From positions 16,228,385 through 16,292,384 of the forward strand of contig CM043870.1 of assembly GCA_023846275.1 (NCBI GenBank): a stretch of DNA of 64,000 bases, written 5' to 3'. Shown piece by piece: positions 1 through 13,300 of the stretch. The position numbers were made by a program, and so were the translations under genes. How positions within the stretch are numbered: the stretch's first letter is position 1; each line of letters opens with the position of its first letter. The stretch is from Vanilla planifolia (Eukaryota > Streptophyta > Magnoliopsida > Asparagales > Orchidaceae). The notes beneath the pieces are model-generated. The model was not told the DNA's origin and made no database searches. It saw only the letters and a program-made list of their open reading frames with translations.

Positions 1-2812
1 AGAGTGAGTTGGTAAGGAAAATTGGTGGGGACTGAAGGGAGTAAATGGAGGGATCTCTTGCGTTTAAGCTTTAATAGCTCATTAGGTAACAATAGATCCC
101 TTTAAACAAAAAACAAATAAGTACACATCTTATTCGTGTGTATAGTATTCTCTACTTTTCCATGCAACAAGAACCATTCATTTCTTGATCATTTGGTGGA
201 GGTTTGTCTTGGTTAGCAACTTATACCCTTGTGATGATTTGGTTGTTCGAGAAGACGACAGCTAACAACTTGTAACCTTATTTTGATTTGGTTACCCAAG
301 GATGAGGTTTCTCAACTCCATTATTACCTCCAATATCAAGATTTGAATTTTGGAGGCTTTCTTATCTTAGTTCAACCTTCTTCCATAATAAGGGTTGATT
401 TTGACCAAGTTAAGGTGTGTTTATTTTGTATTATGATAGTCTTCATGTTTTAAAATGTTTCTAGATTGTTCTTCAATAGGATTTGAATTTTTTTTTGCTC
501 AAATACAAGCCATTTTGATTATCAATTTAGTGCATATAATCAATGATGCAAGATGTTAAGGGATGTCCATTGTGAGATTAATTAGATGCTATGTATGTGA
601 TAGTTTTATTTACTTAAGATCTTAATTAGTGAATCTAACATAAATTGTAGCATCAAATCATCACTAAGCTTTGAAACTTATAAGAAGCTAAGGTTTATGT
701 ACACAATTGTGATAGACATGATTTGGACAGTTGTATAGTAAGACCACTAATAATTTAATTATGCATAATAAAGTAGAAAATAAAGAACAATCACACATGT
801 GCAAGATTGGGTAAAGACAAGTCATCAAGCTTGGTTAAGCATTTGCATTAGCTAATCATAAAGAAATGAAGGTGGGGTGCATTACCAGCTTTGTATCATT
901 GGGAATCCCAAATTGTGTGAAGAATTATATTAAGGGGAAGAAGGGGCCATCGTGGTGACGAGGTTGTCGCTAGAGAACTTGATTAAAAATTTGGTGGTGA
1001 GTAGGTCAATGTTGGCTAAACTTTGACTAGTTTATGTGGTCAATGCAATTAGTGTTTAGTAAAGATGGAACGAGGGGAATTTAGGCTAGTGCAAAGTTGT
1101 GCTAGTGGCCATGAAGATTGTGATAAAGCGATGAGACTACGAGGCAGAGTTGTGGTCTCGAGGGGGGCTATTGATGACAAGTAGAGTACTTATGAAGATA
1201 AAATTACTCAAAAATGGAAGAGGAATGTGTGGAGGAGGTTGAGGGGTTAAGGCAGCTATCAGTGGGATGTGGCTTTGTGACGTTGTGGCGACAACTTAGG
1301 ATTGGATTGATGATGGTAATAGCATGAGGCGATGGCCTAGGACGGAATGCTTGATGAAAAGGATCTTGGTCAAGGTGTGGTAATTTTAGTGGGATGGAAA
1401 CTTCAATAAAAAGGGAAAAAGGGAAGAAGAAGAGAAAAAGCCTTTATTAGGAAGATTACAAGAGAAAAGTGATAGAAAAGAGCTAATATGCAAACATATG
1501 TTGACTCTTCTTTTCAACTTTTACCTCCAAATCGGAGGTTCGGGGTTAATTTATAAACCAGGATGGTAGTAGAAGTTAGTGCCATTCTTTTATATTCAAG
1601 TTGTCGTTGATATGACATTGCAACTATTTGAAGTGAATGATGTTGGTAGGTGACCCCTTTGTACTCGATCAATTTTGGTTAATGAAGTGCTGCTTTGATG
1701 CTATGAACGAAATTTAAGCTCCACGTGTTAGTCGGGAGGCACTTCAACAGTTGAACAACTCTTTCGCAATCATGTTATATTCAAGGATCCCCTTGAGCAC
1801 TAGGTGGTGCTTGTGGAAGAGCTCGGATCTTGGCATCATGCATTAGTGAAAGTAAATTTGCTAGTCAGATAGCATTCATGTGGCTTTTTTTTCGATCAAT
1901 AAGCGAAAAAGTGAGATTAGATTTTTGAAACATCCCTCTGACTCCATGCGGTGCTTGAGGATGCTTTTCTACTGGTGGAAGAAGAAAATAGCTCTAGAAA
2001 TCATTCAAAAGCCACATGTCTAGATTGTTGGATTTCGATCATCCACTAGGTTTGAGGGATTAGTTTTTGTAATATCATTGTTGTATTTGATAAGGGTATA
2101 TTACATATTTCCTTTATCCTATTGATGGTTTTATTTGGATCATGCTCCACATAAGTTTTTATTCTCATTGGGCAATCCAATTGTCTTTGAAATGATCCTT
2201 TGTATATAATCTTTGAAATTTATTTTTTGAAACTATTCAGCCCTATTTCAGTTACCTGTTGTTTTTTTTTTTTGATGAATTCCCTTATGGGTGATCACCC
2301 ATCTATGGCTTTTTCCATAGTTCTCAAGCTACATCAAGTGAGATGATGTGCGTTTTTGCTGCCATTTGCCACTATCTTGTCTAAAATTATTGAGTTGCCT
2401 TTTAGGATTCAAGCTCTATTATCATTAGTATCAAATTGCCTTGCTTTTAATCACTGAAAAATCATCGTGTTAAACAAATGACTTACGAAGCTTAATGGAC
2501 AACGAAATTCTTGCTTTTTAAGTTATTGATCTACTGGATATATTGTCTGGTTTAAAGCCTGAAAAAGGATGGTTGATAGAAAGGGAAAATTTTCATGAAA
2601 CATTAATGTGCATTTGCTTTTTGAAATTGATCTTTCATAATTATATAGAAATCTACAGTTGGAGTAGGCTTAATTGTTAACTTAAAATGTTCAGAATTTT
2701 AATACCTGAAGTAGTTTTTGACCTTTTAGATGGCAAAATACATAATGTTTTGGAGAACTTGCACTCTTCCTTTTGATTATAACATTCTTCTCTTTGTCAA
2801 CTATATTTGCAG
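1..2812 (+). other. Intronic sequence upstream of the first visible GP210 exon
   Basis: No exon could be recognised here. The stretch ends in a good acceptor (TTTGCAG) at 2812, so at least its 3' part is an intron of GP210. A purine-rich, somewhat more GC-rich block at about 880-1450 and a further block at about 1500-2050 have the look of decayed repeat DNA, but no retroelement protein motif could be read in them. An upstream GP210 exon missed by eye cannot be ruled out. Confidence 0.5.
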
Positions 2813-5800
2813 GCCAAAGTTTCCAATGTGGAATGGATTAGGATTGTATGTGAAGAAGAGATAACTCTCATGGTACCTATGAATTATTCTATATGTAAAA
2901 TTGTGCTTGAATTACTAATAGCATTTTTTTTATTAGGAAGGGACTATTAGAGATTTTGAATTGATAGCAGGAAGCGATGATGGATCTATCTTTGACTCAT
3001 CTCAGGTTAATGATCTGCTATTGATTTCCTTTCATTTTCTGTTATTCTATTTGAATTGTGTTTTTACATTGTTTAACTAAAATAAGTTAGTATTTAGCAT
3101 GTATAACTAATTTTTAAACTTTTGAGCATATGTTTCTGATCAAAAGTTATATTTTTGTTCAATATGATCACCGTTACTCTTGAATTTGGCTTGATCACAT
3201 TTTTATTGATGCATATATAATTAAATGATGTAGTTGACATAATAGGGTAAGAAATGTTGAATGATAATACCTTAACAACTTCTAATGTGCTTTTGTATTT
3301 TCGAACTAAATGCTTAATTGGAAAAACTCTAACATGTTTGCAGGTAATGTGCTTTTGTATTTTCGAACTAAATGCTTAATTGAAAAAACTCTTTTGCAAG
3401 TAATTTAAGATGTTGTTCATCTCCAATTCTCTCTCTTTTTCTCTCTATCTTGTCCTCTTTACCTCATCATTATGTTGCCCTCCCTTCAGAATCTTCCACT
3501 TCTCTACCTTGAGGTTCTTTGGCATTATGACTGCTCCTAGTAATATTCTTTAAATATTTGATGAGTTATTTCAATTATAATTTACTGAAATGATATGTTC
3601 TAATTCTTTGTTGATATTGTTGAGCTTGTTGTGCCTTTTTGGTGTCGTACTTCTTGACTCCATTGGCTCAATTGGCAAATGGTATTATTGTTGACGACAA
3701 TTCTTCTCATGTTATTGAAGTTGTCTTTGATGGACAATGTCATGCTGTCCAGAACCTTTTGAAGGTCACTCTTTTGTGATTTGTTAGACATTTTTCTCTT
3801 TTTTTAGGCTTGTTTTATGGGCACGTTCATGGATCAACAAACCATATAATTGTCTTTGCTGCATGACGTGCAATTTTTTTTTTCCTGGATATGTTTCGAA
3901 TAATTTTCAGTGTAATTCTGGATGATGATTGTAGCCTAACCTTCCAAAAAGAAAATAAAACTAACATTTATTATTTTTGCTGAAAGATATTTAAAATCTT
4001 AATTAGATATCATAAAGAAAATAGGTTGGAAAATTGGTGAAATTTTCTAATTTCATTATATCTTAGACTCAAACACCATCGCCTATTATCCTTAGTGTTT
4101 TTGACTTAATAAACCCATACCAATTAGTGAGTTGAAGTACAACTGCACTTACTAAAACTTGTTAATGAATTATAAGTGATTAAAATATGCAAAAAGTAGT
4201 TTGTTATTGTGTGAAACATCATCAGTGTCTTTTTCATTGTTAGCTAACTGATTTTTGATGTTTTTACTGTTTTCCTTGCTCGGTGTTCAATTTCTATTTT
4301 TTTAACATGCTATTTGAATTTTTGAAGTATGCGTTCCTGCAAATTCAAATTCATCTGGTGGATCAAGTACTTCATCTTTTTGATAACAATATTTCAAGCA
4401 TCAGCACTGTTGGCCTCAAGTTTTCTATTAGAGCTGCAGCAGTTGGGATCACTACCTTTTATGTAAGTTGGCATCACCACGTTAATTTGCTTCATTTCAA
4501 GTTTTAAGTGTTCATACAGAACTGAATTCATCCAATAACATAACACATTCAACATGAATCTTAGGCCAGTGTGCGACAAAGAGGAGCTCACGAAAGGTTA
4601 AGCCAAATTGTTAAGGTTGAAGTTTACAAACCATTGCAAGTGTATCCAGATTACATTTATCTTGCTCCTGGCGCTTCATATGTGGTAATTCATTGTCTAT
4701 TGTTTATTTTTGAATACATGTGATTTTTGGAGAGGAAGGCATTTTATGCCACAATGATCCAACGTTATATTTACTGGCAGATACTATTTACTACTTTTCC
4801 AGGTTATTGGACTAGCACTGACATGACATGGGAATGAAAACTGCTACAATTTTCAATCCAAAAGCATGGAGGTGTTTTTGGCCATGTAAAATAAATATTA
4901 TCTAATAATTTATATATTTTTAACTTAAGGGAAATGTATGTAGATGTTTTGAGGAGTTGAAAATTTTGAAGTCAATATTACCAACTGCAATCAGGGACAT
5001 TATTTTAGATAACAGTAGCACTGAAGCTTACCGTCATAATAACTATTTAGATAGAATCTACAAGGAGCTCATAGTAGTAATCACTGAGATGCATATTGCA
5101 AAGCACTTATTGTGTTGTTCCTTTCCCTCCACAGTTGTCTCTAACCTTGTTTAATTTGATGACATTTCCATAAATGTGTTGTCATCATCAATTATAGGTA
5201 GGTTGCAAGGGTGTTGATTCTTCATTGAATCATAAATTAAAAAAAATATATAAACTTCGTAGAAAATAAATAATCTTAGGTTCACGATAAGTTTCACGTT
5301 CATGCTATTATGTTATAAGCAAATTTAAATATAGAAACAATTCATGTAAGTGGAACAAATGGGATGGGTTAGGATTTTGTCATGAGCCTAGAATAAGGGG
5401 AGGATGTTGTTGGTAGGTTTGAAAAGGTTAAAGATTGCATAATAAAGAAGATGATGGAAGATGAAAGTGGCAGATGATCGAGCAAGTTATTGTTCTAAGA
5501 GGGAAAATATGAAAGAAAAGAGTTGAAGGAAGAAACAATTGGAATGAAGATTGTTTGTTTGAGATGTTGGTGGCAAGAAGAACGTAGGGAACTAAGGAGA
5601 TAAGAGTGTAGGCATGGCTAGGGCTTGAGATGTAGAGAAATATGAAAGGGGCAAGACATGAAGGCTGATGAAGATGGGAAGTGTAGGTTGGCTTATTTTT
5701 TTTATTGGGTTGAAAGAGATGAAAATGTTGTGAATATGTCTTGATTTAGGGATACAAGAAAGGAAATATAGCTTGAAAAGAAATGATGGAAGAGTATGGG

Positions 5801-7392
5801 AGGGAGATTAATTAGGTTAGGAGAAGATTCATGGTGAAAAGAGATGAAGATGGGTATGGAGTGGTATATGGCTAGACAAAATTTTAGTGTTTTGAGATTA
5901 TGAGTATGGGAAAGAAATTGGAAGAAGATATAGAACATGGACTATGAAAAGCAAAAGAAGGCAAAATTTATATTTGCTTTGGTCGGGTGGGTGGGTGTGT
6001 GTGGGGGGGTTGCAAAAGTGGTTAGCTTCATTTCCATTGCTTGAAAGATGGAGTGGTAGGAGTGAGCTCTTTGGATTGCCAAGTTGTAGTTAGGGGGTTT
6101 GTAGTGGACATGGAAGACCAGCTCTTATGAGGTAGTGCCAAACATGTAATTTTAAAAATCAAATTGTGATTAATTTTTTGGTAAAAATGCATCAATATTG
6201 TCCAGAAATTGTTCTCTGTTTTTTAAATGTCCTGTACAACTAAAAAAACTGATTGTGTATTTTACTTGTCTGACGGTTACCCAGGCATATAATGCATCAA
6301 CATGTTTAATAATGTGAATGGGAGCCCTTTAAATGTGTTTGTGCTTTTGTACCTTTTTTTGCATGAGAACTAGTACTTAACAGTGCATCAAGTTGTTTGG
6401 TCCTATGACTATTCTTTGCATTCAGGTATGAGCAATATCGTCCACCTAAAATAGGTTAAGCAGATTTACCGTTGTTTAAAACCACATTTAAACAACCACA
6501 TTAGGTGACTCACATTTGTTTTATTAGGAAATCATATTTGTGAGAATATTTCCTATTTTAGATGCTTGAATTAGTGTTCCGTGGGTTCCACATAATTTTA
6601 TGCCTTTAATTAGGTGACTGCAAAAGGTGGTCCAATCATTGGAGATTTTGTCGAGTTTGCAAGCTTGGATGAAGAAACTGCTGCAGTCCATTCATCTTCC
6701 GGGAAGCTCTCCGCTATCTTCACTGGAAATGCTGTAAGTTTTCTCAATCTCACATTTGGTTGTGGGATGTTGTATGGCATGCTCCATGCCTTGAAACAGG
6801 ATAACGTAGATTTTGATTGTCAATGCTTTATGTTTACTTGAAATGCTAGTATTGTAGGTTGTATATTTATGTAGTGCCTTGCACTTTTCAATTTTAGGTT
6901 ATCCGTGCAGCTGTTTATGGAAAAGCAGGTAACTTAATCTGTGAAGCGTTTGGAAGAGTTGAAGTTGGGATTCCATCACAAATGATTTTGAGTTCACAGA
7001 GTGGCAAGCTTTGTATTGGTTGCAAAATGCCGATTTATCCATCTATTTCTCAGGCCAGTCTTTGAACTAATTTGTATTTCTTGGGAATTGGGATTGGATT
7101 GTGACTGCTTTAACTATCTGTTTATGCTCTAAAAGAAATTGCTTTTAACAGGGAAGTTTATTTTCCTTCTATGAATTATGCAAAGAGTTTAAATGGATGG
7201 TGGACAATGAGAAGGTGAATGAAATCTTTTACAGGGATGTACTCTTTGGTTACTTGGTTTGATGATTAATGCTTTTCTGTTTTCCATAAAGGTTGTTGAA
7301 CTTGAAGATGCTAGAATTTTAAGTTCTGATACTGAGGAACCGTGCTATTCTGATGATAGTTATATTGGATTTATCAACACATTGTTTGGAAG
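2813..7392 (+). CDS. GP210: GP210 exon cluster A (8 exons, visible residues 1-275)
   Basis: The first exon opens AKVSNVEWIRIV and the cluster closes FINTLFG plus a split Arg codon. Exons 3-6 carry the Ig-like BIG2 fold: VYPDYIYLAPGASY, then VEFASLDEETAAVHSSSGKL, then AIFTGNAVIRAAVYG, matching the BIG2 pattern of a strand, a 'D..TA.V...G' turn and 'G.A.I.A'. The next two exons give FSFYELCKEFKWMVDNEK, a well-conserved GP210 segment. Introns are 64, 1322, 102, 1929, 164, 98 and 77 bp. All are GT-AG except the sixth, which seems to be GC-AG. The third exon (from 4328) is the least conserved; its start was chosen for the acceptor TTTGAAG and phase continuity. Confidence 0.9.
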
Positions 7393-10300
7393 GTAGTTAG
7401 TATGCTTGGAAAATATTTTTTATGTGCTGGTAGCATGTAATTTCTTGCTAGTTGGCACGTTTTTTAACCTTTTGAAGTGTATTATTACCTCTATTTCTGA
7501 ATTTTTTCTCTACACACTCTTTACTACGTCCCTAATGCTTGCTGGTTTGATTGTTTGATTTACTTTATAAATGCTACTGCATGGTGACTTTTCAAGCTTT
7601 TTTAACACATTCTATTCCCTTGATAGTCGTAGTCAGTTGTTTCCCTGTGTGGTGTAGTTTATGAACTGCTTCACCTGTTAAATTGTTGGCCATGCAGTGA
7701 TGATGTGGATACTTAGCGTTCCTGATTTTTGCATTGTTATCTTGAAAATTCAAATTGTTTGGGGTTCTTATTGTTGATCATACAGGTTGTGTGCAGCAGA
7801 TTTAACTATGGTCATCAGCTACGTTTATCTGCATGACTGTATACATGACATATTGCATGCATCACTACTGAAATAACTGCATATTTGTTTTCCTATATTT
7901 AGCAGTTCAAATGAATGTGATTATTATCAAGCATTGTAGCTAACAACTATTCTGTTGTCAGAGAAGTTGAGCTTAGACTCACATGGCATGATATGGTTTC
8001 AATTGTAGTCTTGTAGCTCTCTTATCAAGATCCTTTAACTATTGAACTAGTTTGGCTCAAGCCTCCTTTTACTTGGTTGAGAGGTTTCAAAGGTCATGGA
8101 TGCATTCTTGATGACAATTGACTAAAGCTCAATTCTCATCACCATTACATAGTCTCATGTGATCTACACTAGTGATCCTTATTCAATCTAAAGGTTAGAA
8201 AAACATTCTGAACATTTTGAGGACATTGCCTCTTCATCATTGGGTTTGTAATTAAGATTGAGGATCATGGCCATGTTGTCGTATTTAATGTGGCATATCT
8301 TGCTCGTGTCGAGGCAATTTCCTCTACAAGTGGTTATAAATTGGGGTCATGAAAACAATTTAGAAAGCATTTCATCCTATTATATCTTGCTCAAGCCTCT
8401 GCTAGCAACTTGACAATCCTTTCGTCAACAATACCTTTCCCCTTTATCTTTAGCTCACAATACTAGGGTTCATTTATAACGTCATTCTTGATAAGTGAGA
8501 ATTCCTTGGGAGTCGTCCTCTTAATGAGGTAATTTGTACTCATTTTAGGATAGTGGATAAATTCTTTACCTTGCAGCCAAAGTTTTTTCTTGTGTAGATA
8601 AGTTTGTTTTAAAATCTTTTATTTTTTGCTCTATCTCCAATTCCCAATCAACTTCTAAATTTCTTTCTTCCCATGGATATGAGTAAATTCTACAAAAGAT
8701 CATCCAACTGAAACAAATTCTGAAAACTTTGTCAACAACTTTCTATTGTTATCTGTGGGAATGGTTGGTGGATCAAAAAGAATTAAGCAAAGGCATCCAA
8801 TTAATTGAATGAAAGTTTTTTCCCTTCTTATCACAGCTTAATTAGATCTACCTAAGCCCAAAGAAACCTCTCCAAAGTGCTGCTCTAGATACAAGTGAAG
8901 GCACCTTCAAGCATCTATACTGTTGAGATGTTCCTTTTCCAATACCGACCATCAAAGCCCTTTTCTAGCACCAAGGAGTTGTTTTTGAGATGATCTCTAC
9001 CTACACTTGCCTCTAAGATGAGGAGTTGAAATTTGTGTAACACTTGGTGCCCTACCTAGTGACACTACTTTCCATCTTCTCTTCAAACTTGATCATTCAG
9101 GAGGTCATCTTTAAGGTCTAGAATGGCCATTTTTAGGAGCACAAAATATCCCAACTGCTTTCTCTAGGAGTTTGAAATGGCAATGCACACTTTCTTAGAC
9201 GTTTTTGTCCATTGATAACCTTTGTAAGCTTTCACTATTGGTTTCTCCAAAAATTGGAGCCCAATAAAGCTTGCCAACAAATCGTAAAGTTAAATGGAAT
9301 TCCTTTGTGTATATCTCTTCCAATGAGAATTTTGAGAAGTCGTATATTTAAGAGGACTCAGTATGGACAAAGAAATGAAAATAAGCTTTTTAGGCTCTAT
9401 AGAAATACTTCATTGGTGTCATTTAGAAAGAGATATTTGCAGCCTTAAAGAGAGAAGTATAAGCCTACCGCCCCTTTGCCCTCGTTAGGGAAGCTGAGAG
9501 TAATCAAAATTCAAGCTGGTTTCACAAATATGATTTATCCTTAGGTCATGATAAAGGAATGCAAGGCCCTTTGAGCTCTGATTCATGGTTCATGTTGGAA
9601 GGCAGGCTTTGGACCTTTGTAAATGGAATGCTCATTTTTATAGGCAAATTTTGTTTGAGAGCCAACTAGGTAGCAAGCATTAACTATTCTTAACTTAGGT
9701 GTGGTAATCATCTATAAAAAGGGAGGCTTTAGGACATCAATGTCATCACTAATGGTGTTTAATCTTTCTCCCAACTCTTCAACATTTAGAATCATGAAAG
9801 AGTAATTTTTTCTCTTATGGCCTCCCTGTGCTCAAAAACTTGTCTAACAACTCTTGTTATCACTTTTTGCATCACCAAGTGGAAGGTATTGTGGATCCTC
9901 ATTTGTATTGTGGGCTTTGTAGATGTCTTCTTTTATTCTTTTGAAAGAATAGGATGGACTAGAAAGGGACCTAATCACCATATGCATTGATGCTTTGATT
10001 GGCCCTTCCACTAAAGTACTCACCCTGTGGATGGTATCGCCTTTATTATCTTGGCAAAAAAAAGCTTCTCGATGTACATGACTTTCTTGTCATTTGTTTT
10101 AATTAGGTCTTCAATAGTATACTTGGATGGATGGTGTTAGATAAATTTAGGGTGATCTCATTGATTGTCTTTTTATCCTCTTGTAGCATGCATGGTTTGT
10201 TGATATATCCTCTAGTTGAGGCACTATTAGTTGAACACTTTGAAGGTGGGAGAAAAATAGAAGATGGTCGAGGAAGAGTCAGGACATGGAGAGGGTTTAG

Positions 10301-13300
10301 AAAAGGTGAGTCCTAGGTGTTGTGTCATTATTGTATCTTTATATCCTTGAGATCGTGAGAAAGTTGTAGATATGTCTGACCATTTGTTAAAAACACAAAG
10401 ACTTTCTTGTTGCATCTTCCCAACATATGTGCCTAGATGCACAACAACATGACTTAGAACATGTCAAAGTTAAGTATGGTTTCATCTTGATCGGACAAAG
10501 AAAAAGGTCATTCAATACTAGAAAGAAAAAGATCTTCTAAGCCAAATTAAAAAAATGACACTTTTTGGCAAGGTTTCATTAGGCATATTCAAGCCAGAGA
10601 GGTTGCAATTGTATTACAGAAAAGGCCAATGGCAAGTGGTTGGTAATTTAAACTTCAGCCATCTTAACACTACTTGCCCAATGGATCCTTACCCATTGTG
10701 TCAAATCAGTGAACTCTTAAACTAAATTACAAGCTTCTAATGCCTTAGTTTCTTGGAATTCTTCTTAGTGCATGAATAAATCAAGTTGCACTTTCCAAAA
10801 GTCATAGCTTTTGGCATGAAAATGCATGCATAACCTACCAAAGGATAGTGGGTGTCATCTTCGACAACTAGATCAAAAGGAAATTAGAAGCATATGCGGA
10901 CGATCTCATCCAGGATCATTTGGAAGACTTCTAAGAGATTCGCAAGACTTCAAGAGAAATAAAATGCATCATAATCGCTTGAACTGTACCTTTCGTTCCT
11001 TATCCAAGCTCCTCAACTTTCTAGTCTCTATGAAGAAGATCTAAGCAAATACAAAGATGTGAGCTATTGTTGAAATGCTCTCATCTAAAAGTAGGGGCAA
11101 GGTTCAATTGCTGGTTGGAAGGATTGTTGGGCTTAGTCATTGCTCATTAGTAACATGGGAATTATCAATTACCTTTTGTCGGACCCTATAAAAAAAAAAG
11201 GTTTGAGTGGACGAAAGATGGTGAGCAAGCATTTGAGAAGTTAAAAAAGTACTTCGAAAGTTTTCCCATCCTTGATAATCCTTGCCATGGTGAGTACTAT
11301 CGCTACCAACCCAATTATAAGTGTTGTACTAGCCCTTGAAGACGATTGTTCAAAGGCCCTTTATTATACCAACTTACCTTGAAGGATAACAACCCATTAT
11401 GGGCTTCTAGAAATGATAGGTTCGCCCTTGTCACGAGGTTGGCATCCAGTCCTAAATACTAGTGGATTTCAGTTCAAATGTTGAGTAGGATCCAAATAAA
11501 CTTAAGATTTTGCTACTCTCTTCGTCTCTACTACTTGATAGTGCTTCAAGAGAGTAGAGAATATTGATGTCAATTTGGCCAATCTAGAGGGAGTCACCAT
11601 CTGCTAGTCATATGTGTTTGTTATAATCACTAAGTGGAATATTAGGCCTTCATCAACTAAAGATTAGTTAAGGAGTTCATCATTAGCCAGGTGAAATAAC
11701 TATACAACTCCCAATACCATGTTCTTAAAAAGCATTGGTACCAAGGAGCGAATAGTTGTTGATGCTCTAGTAAAACTTGGAAATAATACCTTTTTGATTC
11801 ATGAATTGATTTTTCTTAATATCAATGATTCTAATGCCTTACATTTGGCCCTTTCCCTTGATGGATGGAACCTTTTGTGAACTATCTTCACAATAGATTG
11901 CTTCTTCTAAGAATAACACTTGAAGAATAGAGTCCAGTCTCATCGTTGTTTGGTAGTGAAAGCATGTATAGAAAGGCATACCTTGGTACCTCTTTTGGTG
12001 TAAACCAAGGAGGAGGCTGATAGAATACTAAAGCATGCTCTAGGGAGTGCTGTAGCCATTTCTTCGATTAGTCCCTTGTCTCTAAAGTGCTTAGATGATA
12101 TTGTTCTTGATGATGGAAAACGGCAAAGCCACATTTGTCGAAAGTTGCCATAGATGCTAGGTACGAAAGAGCCTTTCTCATTAGTCATTCATTGCCAAGA
12201 GGTCCAGCTACATTTTGTGGTCTATTGTTGTGTGTGGAATGTTCTTTCTTGATAAGATAAGGAGGCCATATGCAACTATTGGTTCTGTTTTAATCTTTGT
12301 TTTTTCTGGTAGCATGTCTAGGAAATAATTTCTTACGGGGTTGTTTCTGGAAAGTTTCTACCTTTTATATGGTTTTAAATTGTCATGAAGAGTAGTGGAT
12401 GCAAAAGCATTTGGATGTAGTTGTAAAAGTGTAAGAGAAAAGGGGCAAAATGGGAAAATCTTTTATAATACTGTGCTGATGTTGGGAGAATTCGAATGCA
12501 ATGAATGAAAAGAAATTTGAGAAAACTATGATCATAATTTCTCCTCTATAGGTTCAAAATTTATATGATAAGTTTTCGAGACCAAATAGTAAGTACATGC
12601 AAATCAAACCCTAATTTTTTATGATAATTAAACAGATCAAAAAATAGACTCTCATCGAACAACTCCAAATCAAAATGTGTTCAACATGAAAGATGTTAAA
12701 AAACCTTGTAAATTATCATCCCTCAAATTACACTTCGTTTTTACTTGATTTTCTATATTAAAACATGAAATTAGAGAGAATTAACAAGCAATTTTTCTAT
12801 AACAGATTTTCAAAATGGATAATTTATGGAATCTTTGTAAATTCATTGGTTCTTTCTTTCAAATAGCACCAAATAAAGTGTAGAACAAGATCCAACAATA
12901 ATATGTAGGGCTTGTGTTTTTAGATTTTTCTATAATGGTGTGCATAATATGTACTGGCAAATTTCTTGTTAGTAGGAAAAATCTTACAAAATGGAATCAA
13001 AGTTGTAAATGATCATGGAATGTCTAGAATGACTTCGAACAACACTACAGTGACTCCATGTTGAGTTTAGGATTCAATCTATGCTGTCTCTAATTCAAGA
13101 AATGAAACGTCTCACAACATAAGCCCTTCTTGGATGCAACTCACCAAGGAGGAAGAAGATTGATTTCTTTTGGCTCAAAAGCATTCCAAATGCGTTTTCA
13201 TTAGTACAAGCATAAAAAAAATGCTCTAAAACATGCAATGTAACACATACAGGCTAAGGTTGATTGCACGTGGTCATCAGATAATAGAGTGTGGTTTCCT

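Noticed and set aside
4283-4507. Plus-strand open frame of 74 codons
   Set aside because: It overlaps the GP210 exon 4328-4462 in frame. Its Met start and its tail are intron sequence, so it is not a separate gene.
5702-5938. Minus-strand 78-codon frame rich in Phe, His and Ser
   Set aside because: It arises from a purine-rich plus-strand intron stretch; low complexity and no homology seen.
11940-12188. Minus-strand open frame of 82 codons
   Set aside because: The plus strand here carries integrase zinc-region motifs of the Tat-like element, so the minus frame is a shadow.
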